Shown here one piece after another: positions 58,812 to 64,000 of a DNA stretch of 64,000 bases. Numbering within the stretch: the stretch's first letter is position 1; every line of letters begins with the position of its first letter. This stretch comes from Pseudomonadota bacterium (GTDB lineage: Bacteria; Pseudomonadota; Alphaproteobacteria; Rhizobiales; Aestuariivirgaceae), in assembly GCA_020161855.1 (NCBI GenBank), contig JAIUNJ010000011.1:1-64000 (forward strand). Direction: 5' to 3'. A program made the translations under genes and the position numbers. Under the pieces are notes generated by a model, which was not told where the DNA came from, did no database searches, and was given only the letters and a program-made list of their open reading frames with translations.

Positions 58812-59735
58812 ATGGGTTTTTATGGTGAACCTGAGGGCACGGGCTTTCAGGCCCTGGACAAGCGCTTCAACGCTCTTCTGACCGGCCATGGCCGCGTCGA
58901 GCGGCTGTGGACCGGGGCGCGCTGGAGCGAGGGGCCGGCGTGGTTTGCAGCCGGGCGCTATCTCGTTTTCTCCGACATCCCCAACAACCGGATGATGCGC
59001 TACGACGAGTGCGACGGCAGCATGGCGGTGTTCCGCAATCCGGCCAACAACTCGAACGGCAACACCACCGACCCGCAGGGCCGGCTCGTGACCTGCGAGC
59101 ATGGCGCGCGCCGCGTGACCCGCACCGAGCATGACGGCTCGATCACGGTGCTGGCCGACAACTACAAGGGCAAGCGCCTCAACTCACCGAATGACGTGGT
59201 GGTCAAGTCCGACGGCTCGATCTGGTTCACGGATCCCTCCTACGGGATCATGTCGGACTACGAGGGCCACAAGTCCGAAAGCGAGATCGGCAACTGCAAT
59301 GTCTACCGCATCGACGGCAGCACCGGCGAGATGACCATCGTTGCCGACGACTTCGACAAGCCGAACGGCCTCGCCTTCTCGCCGGACGAGTCGATCCTCT
59401 ACATCGCCGATACGGGCGCCTCGCATGAAGATGGCGGCCCCAAGCATATCCGCTCCTTCAAGGTGAAAGCCGACGGCAAGGGACTGCAGGGCTCGAAGGT
59501 GTTCGCCGTCTGCACCGCAGGCCTGTTCGACGGCTTCCGCATTGACCGCGACGGCCGGATGTGGACCAGCGCTGCGGATGGCGTGCACTGCTATCTCCCC
59601 GATGGTGCGCTGATCGGCAAGATCCTCATTCCGGAGATTGTCGGCAATGTGTGCTTCGGCGGAGCCAAGCGGAACCGGCTCTTCATCTGTGGCACGACCT
59701 CGCTTTATTCGGCTTTTCTTTCGATCAGCGGATAG
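58812..59735 (+). CDS. SMP-30/gluconolactonase family lactonase
   Basis: A 307-residue six-bladed propeller enzyme predicted to open sugar lactones. The metal site is Glu in ARWSEGPAWF, Asn in LNSPNDVVVKSDG and Asp in GLFDGFRIDRDGR, with ADDFDKPNGLAFSPDE in between. GGGAGGATATGG precedes ATG 58812. Six bases separate it from glcD, so it probably starts the glycolate oxidase transcript even though its substrate is unlikely to be glycolate. Confidence 0.92.
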   Translation: MGFYGEPEGTGFQALDKRFNALLTGHGRVERLWTGARWSEGPAWFAAGRYLVFSDIPNNRMMRYDECDGSMAVFRNPANNSNGNTTDPQGRLVTCEHGARRVTRTEHDGSITVLADNYKGKRLNSPNDVVVKSDGSIWFTDPSYGIMSDYEGHKSESEIGNCNVYRIDGSTGEMTIVADDFDKPNGLAFSPDESILYIADTGASHEDGGPKHIRSFKVKADGKGLQGSKVFAVCTAGLFDGFRIDRDGRMWTSAADGVHCYLPDGALIGKILIPEIVGNVCFGGAKRNRLFICGTTSLYSAFLSISG

Positions 59736-59741
59736 TGACGC

Positions 59742-61232
59742 ATGATCGCCATGCCCCTGCCGGATGAGTCCGTGCTGGCCCGCCGCAGTGAAATCGCGGC
59801 GGACCTGCGCAAGCTCGTTGCGGCAGAGGGCGTGATCGATGCGGGCCCGCTGCTCAAGGTCTATGAGTCGGATGGCCTGTCCGCCTACCGGCAGCCCCCC
59901 ATGATCGTGGTGCTGCCGGAAACGACGGAACAGGTTTCGCAGGTGCTGCGCTATGCCCATGAGCATCGCATCAAGGTGGTGCCGCGCGGCTCCGGCACAT
60001 CGCTGTCGGGCGGGGCGCTGCCACTTGCCGACGGCATTCTCCTCGGTCTCGGCAAGTTCAACCGCGTGCTCGAGATCGACTATGAGAACCGTTGCGCCGT
60101 GGTGCAGCCCGGCGTCACCAACCTCGCCATCAGCAAGGCGGTGGAGCACAAGGGCTTCTATTATGCGCCTGACCCGTCATCGCAGATTGCCTGCAGCATC
60201 GGCGGCAATGTTGCCGAAAACTCGGGCGGCGTGCACTGCCTGAAGTATGGCCTGACAGCCAACAACATCCTGGGCATCGAAATGGTGCTGATCACCGGCG
60301 AGGTGGTGCGGCTCGGCGGCAAGCATCTCGACAGCGAGGGCTATGACCTGCTCGGCCTGATGACCGGCTCGGAAGGCCTGCTCGGCGTGGTCACGGAAGT
60401 CACGGTGCGCATCCTGCAGAAGCCGGAAACGGCACGCGCCCTGCTGGTAGGCTTTGCCTCAAGCGAGGAGGCCGGCCAATGTGTGGCCGACATCATCGCC
60501 TCGGGCATTATCCCCGGCGGCATGGAAATGATGGACCGGCCCGCCATTCACGCCGCCGATGATTTCGCGCGCTGCGCCTATCCCCGTGATGTGGAAGCGC
60601 TGCTCATCATCGAGCTCGATGGGCCGCAGGTGGAGGTGGACCACCTGATCGAACGCGTGAAAGCACTGGCTGAGAAGAACAAGAGCCTGACGCTGAAGAT
60701 CTCGAACAGCGAGGCCGAGCGGCTGTCCTTCTGGGCCGGGCGCAAGTCTGCCTTTCCGGCGGTCGGGCGGATTTCGCCTGACTATATCTGCATGGACGGA
60801 ACGATCCCGCGCAAGAAGCTGCCGGATGTGCTGCAGGGCATGTTGCGCCTCTCCGAGAAGCACCGGCTGCGCGTGGCCAATGTCTTTCACGCCGGCGACG
60901 GCAATCTCCATCCGCTCATTCTCTTCGATGCCAACCAGGCGGACGAACTGGAACGGGCGGAGGCCTTTGGCGCCGATATCCTGCGGCTGTGCGTCGAGGT
61001 GGGCGGCGTGCTGACCGGCGAACACGGCGTGGGCGTCGAGAAGCGCGATCTGATGCCGGCGATGTTCTCGGAAGACGACCTCGCACAGCAGCAGCGGGTG
61101 AAATGCGCCTTCGACGCCAAGGGGCTGCTCAATCCCGGCAAGGTGTTTCCGGTGCTGCACCGCTGTGCCGAACTTGGCCGCATGCATGTGCGCGGCGGCC
61201 AGCTTGCCCATCCGGACCTGCCCCGCTTCTGA
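59742..61232 (+). CDS. glcD: Glycolate oxidase, FAD-binding subunit GlcD
   Basis: A 496-residue FAD subunit that oxidises glycolate to glyoxylate. The PCMH-type FAD domain has PRGSGTSLSGGALPLADGILLGLGKFN and GGNVAENSGGVHCLKYG; the C-terminal cap has NVFHAGDGNLHPLILFD and TGEHGVGVEKRDLM. Together with GlcE and GlcF it forms a membrane-associated complex feeding electrons to quinone. Its stop overlaps the glcE start. Confidence 0.96.
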   Translation: MIAMPLPDESVLARRSEIAADLRKLVAAEGVIDAGPLLKVYESDGLSAYRQPPMIVVLPETTEQVSQVLRYAHEHRIKVVPRGSGTSLSGGALPLADGILLGLGKFNRVLEIDYENRCAVVQPGVTNLAISKAVEHKGFYYAPDPSSQIACSIGGNVAENSGGVHCLKYGLTANNILGIEMVLITGEVVRLGGKHLDSEGYDLLGLMTGSEGLLGVVTEVTVRILQKPETARALLVGFASSEEAGQCVADIIASGIIPGGMEMMDRPAIHAADDFARCAYPRDVEALLIIELDGPQVEVDHLIERVKALAEKNKSLTLKISNSEAERLSFWAGRKSAFPAVGRISPDYICMDGTIPRKKLPDVLQGMLRLSEKHRLRVANVFHAGDGNLHPLILFDANQADELERAEAFGADILRLCVEVGGVLTGEHGVGVEKRDLMPAMFSEDDLAQQQRVKCAFDAKGLLNPGKVFPVLHRCAELGRMHVRGGQLAHPDLPRF

Positions 61233-62377
61233 TGGCAAAGATGCAGACCCCCGCAAGCCAGGATGAGCTTGCCGAGATGATCGCTGCGGCGGAGGCGCCG
61301 CTGGCACTTGAAGGCACGGGCAGCAAACCCATCGGCCACACCGTCGAAGGCCAGTGTCTCTCGCTCAGGAAATTCTCCGGCATCATCGCCTATGAACCGG
61401 AAGAACTGATCCTCGAGGTGAAGGCGGCAACAGCACTTTCCGAGATCGAGAAGCTGCTCAGCCAGCGCGGGCAGATGCTGGCCTTCGAGCCGCCGGACTA
61501 TGCCTCTCTCTTTGCTGCGCCATCTGCAGGAACGCTCGGTGGCCACATGGCCTGCGGGCTTTCAGGCCCCCGCCGCATCAAGGCCGGCGCCGCGCGCGAT
61601 CATATTCTCGGGATATCCGGTGTCACCGGGCAGGGCCTCGCCTTCAAGTCGGGCGCACGCGTCGTCAAGAATGTCACGGGTTATGACATGCCCAAGCTTC
61701 TGACGTCCTCCTACGGCACGCTCGCCGCCATGACGTCGATCATCGTCAAGGTGCTGCCCGCACCGGAGACAGAGGAAACGCTGGTGTTCCAGGGGCTTTC
61801 CGATGTGGAAGCTGTCTCGCTCATGTCGGCTGCGATGCAATCGGCAGGTGAGGTGTCCGGGGCGGCCCATGTGCCGGGTGAAGGCACCTATCTCCGTGTC
61901 GATGGCATCGCCCCTTCTGTGGCTTTCCGCCGCGACGGGTTGATCAAGCTGCTGGCCCGCGATGCCGGTGTTCTTGAAGAGGGCGCTTCCCGCAAGCTGT
62001 GGCAGGGACTTCGTGATGTGAAGCCTTTCTGGCCGCTGAAGGACCATGTGATCTGGCGCCTCAGCGTGACGCCGAGCGAGGCGCCCGCCATTGTGAAGCG
62101 GGTGCAGGAACACCTCGACCTGCGCCGCTACTATGACTGGGCGGGCGGCCTGATCTGGCTTGCGGTGAGCGGCAGCGAAGACGGCGGCGCTTCGGCGATC
62201 CGGGGTGCGATCACTTCGGGCCATGCCACGCTCCTGCGCGGGCCCGCCGAATTGAAAGCGCGCGTTGCCGTGTTCCAGCCGCAGGCCCCGGCATTGGCGG
62301 CCCTTTCGGCCCGCGTGAAACATTCCTTCGATCCGCGCGGTGTTCTCAATCCCGGCCGGATGTACAAGAGCGCCTAG
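61232..62377 (+). CDS. glcE: Glycolate oxidase, FAD-binding subunit GlcE
   Basis: A 381-residue subunit, shorter than GlcD but with a similar FAD domain: EGTGSKPIGHTVEG, AGTLGGHMACGLSGPRRIKAGAARDHILGI and ARVVKNVTGYDMPKLL. It lacks the large GlcD cap, as is normal. ATG 61232 overlaps the glcD stop as TGATG, giving coupled translation. Confidence 0.95.
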   Translation: MAKMQTPASQDELAEMIAAAEAPLALEGTGSKPIGHTVEGQCLSLRKFSGIIAYEPEELILEVKAATALSEIEKLLSQRGQMLAFEPPDYASLFAAPSAGTLGGHMACGLSGPRRIKAGAARDHILGISGVTGQGLAFKSGARVVKNVTGYDMPKLLTSSYGTLAAMTSIIVKVLPAPETEETLVFQGLSDVEAVSLMSAAMQSAGEVSGAAHVPGEGTYLRVDGIAPSVAFRRDGLIKLLARDAGVLEEGASRKLWQGLRDVKPFWPLKDHVIWRLSVTPSEAPAIVKRVQEHLDLRRYYDWAGGLIWLAVSGSEDGGASAIRGAITSGHATLLRGPAELKARVAVFQPQAPALAALSARVKHSFDPRGVLNPGRMYKSA

Positions 62378-63676
62378 ATGCAGACCCATTTTTCACCCGC
62401 ACAACTCAAGGACCCGGCAATTGCCGATGCCAACGGCATTCTGCGTTCCTGCGTGCATTGTGGTTTCTGCACCGCCACCTGCCCCACCTATGTTCTGCTC
62501 GGGGATGAGCTCGACAGCCCGCGGGGCCGCATCTACCTGATCAAGTCTATGCTGGAGAAGGGTGAGCCCGCCACGGCAGAAACCGCCAAACATATTGACC
62601 GCTGCCTCTCGTGCCTCTCCTGCATGACCACATGCCCTTCGGGCGTGCACTACATGCATCTCATCGACACGGCGCGCGCCCATGTCGAGGACACCTACCG
62701 GCGGCCCATTGGCGATGCGCTTCTGCGCAATCTGCTCGCCTTTGTCATGCCACGACCCGGCCTGTTCCGCTATGCGCTGGCCACGGCCTGGTTCGGCAAG
62801 CCTCTCGCGGGCCTTCTTGAACGCATCGGTGCGAAGCGGCTTGCCGCCCTCACGCGGCTCGTGCCTGCCAGCCCGGCGCGCGAAGACCTCGGCCGCCCGG
62901 GGCTCTATCCCGCCGAAGGCAACAGGAAGGGGCGCGTGGCACTGCTGCGCGGCTGCGTGCAACCCGTCATCGATCCGGCGATCAATGCGGCCACAATCCG
63001 GCTGCTGACGCGGCTGGGCTATGATGTCGTGGTGACGGGTGGCGAAAGCTGCTGCGGTTCCCTGACCCATCACATGGGCAAGGAAGACGATGCCCTGTCC
63101 CGGGCGCGGCGCACCATCGATCAGTGGACGGAGCAATCCTGCGATGCTGTGATCATCACGGCATCGGGCTGTGGCACCACGATCAAGGACTACGGACACA
63201 TGTTCCGCAATGATCCAGCCTATGCCGCAAAGGCGGCGGCTGTTTCGGCCAAGGCCAAGGACATCACCGAGTTTCTGGCCGGAGCGGGCCTGCCCGAAGC
63301 CCGGCAGGACTTGCGCGTGGCCTATCATTCGGCCTGCTCGATGCAGCACGGACAGAAGATCAAGGCAGAACCGCTGGCCCTGTTGCGGCAGGCGGGCTTC
63401 ACCGTTGCGGAAGTGCCGGAAGGCCACCTCTGCTGCGGCTCGGCTGGCACCTACAACATCCTGCAGCCGGAGATCGCCGAAAGGCTGCGCGACCGCAAGC
63501 TTGCCAATATCGCCAGCACCCGGCCCGACGTGATCGCCACGGGCAATGTGGGCTGCATCACGCAACTGGGCAGCGCCGCCGCGGTGCCCGTCGTTCACAC
63601 CATCGAATTGCTGGACTGGGCCTATGGCGGACCTGCGCCAGCCAAACTGACAAAGGTTTCACACCATGCGCATTGA
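62378..63676 (+). CDS. glcF: Glycolate oxidase, iron-sulfur subunit GlcF
   Basis: A 432-residue electron-transfer subunit with two [4Fe-4S] sites, CVHCGFCTATCPTY near residue 26 and CLSCLSCMTTCPSG near 76, then two CCG domains with GESCCGSLTHHMG and HLCCGSAGTYNI. The start follows the glcE stop directly; the 3' end overlaps malate synthase by 11 bases. Confidence 0.96.
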   Translation: MQTHFSPAQLKDPAIADANGILRSCVHCGFCTATCPTYVLLGDELDSPRGRIYLIKSMLEKGEPATAETAKHIDRCLSCLSCMTTCPSGVHYMHLIDTARAHVEDTYRRPIGDALLRNLLAFVMPRPGLFRYALATAWFGKPLAGLLERIGAKRLAALTRLVPASPAREDLGRPGLYPAEGNRKGRVALLRGCVQPVIDPAINAATIRLLTRLGYDVVVTGGESCCGSLTHHMGKEDDALSRARRTIDQWTEQSCDAVIITASGCGTTIKDYGHMFRNDPAYAAKAAAVSAKAKDITEFLAGAGLPEARQDLRVAYHSACSMQHGQKIKAEPLALLRQAGFTVAEVPEGHLCCGSAGTYNILQPEIAERLRDRKLANIASTRPDVIATGNVGCITQLGSAAAVPVVHTIELLDWAYGGPAPAKLTKVSHHAH

Positions 63677-64000
63677 CAGGCACGGACTGAAGGTCGACCC
63701 GCTGCTCGACACATTCATCACCACAGAGGCCCTGCCCGGCACCGGCATCGCGCCAGAGCATTTCTGGGCCTCTTTCTCAGCGCTCATCCATGACCTGGCC
63801 CCGGAGAACCGGGCACTGCTCAAGACGCGCGATGACATGCAGGCCAAGATCGACGCCTGGCACAAGGCCAATGGCGCCCCTTCCGATCCAGCGGCCTATC
63901 GCGCCTTCCTGACGGAGACCGGCTATATCGTGCCGGAAGGCCCTGATTTCCACATCGAGACCGCACAGGTCGATCCGGAGATCGCAACGATCGCGGGCGC
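63666..64000 (+). CDS. glcB: Malate synthase G, 5' part (3' end outside window)
   Basis: An open frame from ATG 63666 to the end of the window gives 111 residues. MRIDRHGLKVDPLLDTFITTEALPGTGI, then PEHFWASFSALIHDLAPENRALLKTRDDMQAKID and AFLTETGYIVPEGPDFHIET, match the N-terminus of malate synthase G. The enzyme condenses glyoxylate with acetyl-CoA to malate, so it uses the product of GlcDEF. It begins inside glcF. Confidence 0.93.
   Translation, partial: MRIDRHGLKVDPLLDTFITTEALPGTGIAPEHFWASFSALIHDLAPENRALLKTRDDMQAKIDAWHKANGAPSDPAAYRAFLTETGYIVPEGPDFHIETAQVDPEIATIAG

Overview
The window is one contiguous stretch of a high-GC alphaproteobacterial chromosome. The genes point to Hyphomicrobiales (Rhizobiales): a glgP-glgB-glgC-glgA-pgm-glgX glycogen operon, infA-maf-yacG, groES-groL with a CIRCE operator behind an RpoH-type promoter, an OhrR/Ohr pair and many ribose-type (CUT2) sugar transporters. 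I cannot name a genus. About 57 protein genes and one tRNA are supported; most of the chromosome is densely coding with short gaps and many 4-base start/stop overlaps.

Left edge (1-2.7 kb): a visibly A+T-richer segment carries the 3' part of a Z1-domain protein gene followed at once by a C5-cytosine DNA methyltransferase gene. This looks like the end of a restriction-modification-like defence island running off the window. It abuts groES-groL tail to tail. The junction is odd: the groESL terminator lies inside the last codons of the methyltransferase gene, and the groL tail is followed by an 86-bp insert flanked by 10-bp direct repeats, with a second, displaced copy of the last groL codons.

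2.7-9.1 kb: groL, groS, an autotransporter-type outer-membrane protein, a metallophosphoesterase, a cyclic-nucleotide-binding protein with no output domain, and a putative DUF3883 nuclease. 9.2-14.6 kb: a first CUT2 sugar ABC operon ending in a zinc-type polyol/alcohol dehydrogenase. 14.8-19.3 kb: a secreted SGNH hydrolase, a MarR regulator, a MocR-type regulator and a DUF1127 protein. 19.5-25 kb: infA, maf, yacG, a protein kinase fused to a universal stress domain with a phosphoesterase partner, an MFS symporter with a large periplasmic insert, and tRNA-Phe(GAA).

25.1-32.1 kb: an aldo/keto reductase, a LacI-family regulator with no normal start codon ahead of its DNA-binding domain, a perfect 14-bp LacI-type operator, and a second complete CUT2 operon. 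32.1-33 kb: bacterioferritin and its ferredoxin. 33.1-43.4 kb: two catabolic clusters of unknown substrate. The first has an acyl-CoA dehydrogenase, aldo/keto reductase, RidA and SelA-like PLP enzyme, converging on an FAD oxidoreductase and a class II aldolase. The second has a sorbitol-type SDR, a mannitol-type dehydrogenase and a BKACE enzyme. Together with the transporters they suggest a cell living on sugars, polyols and sugar acids.

43.4-47.5 kb: a short orphan promoter-terminator unit (candidate small RNA), a degenerate 19-20-bp tandem repeat, the divergent ohrR/ohr peroxide-defence pair with two operators, and an ade/TIM-barrel operon. 47.7-58.7 kb: a complete glycogen synthesis and breakdown operon. 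58.8-64 kb: an SMP-30 lactonase-like gene, then glcDEF (glycolate oxidase) and the start of malate synthase G, which together convert glycolate to malate via glyoxylate; the malate synthase gene is cut by the window end.
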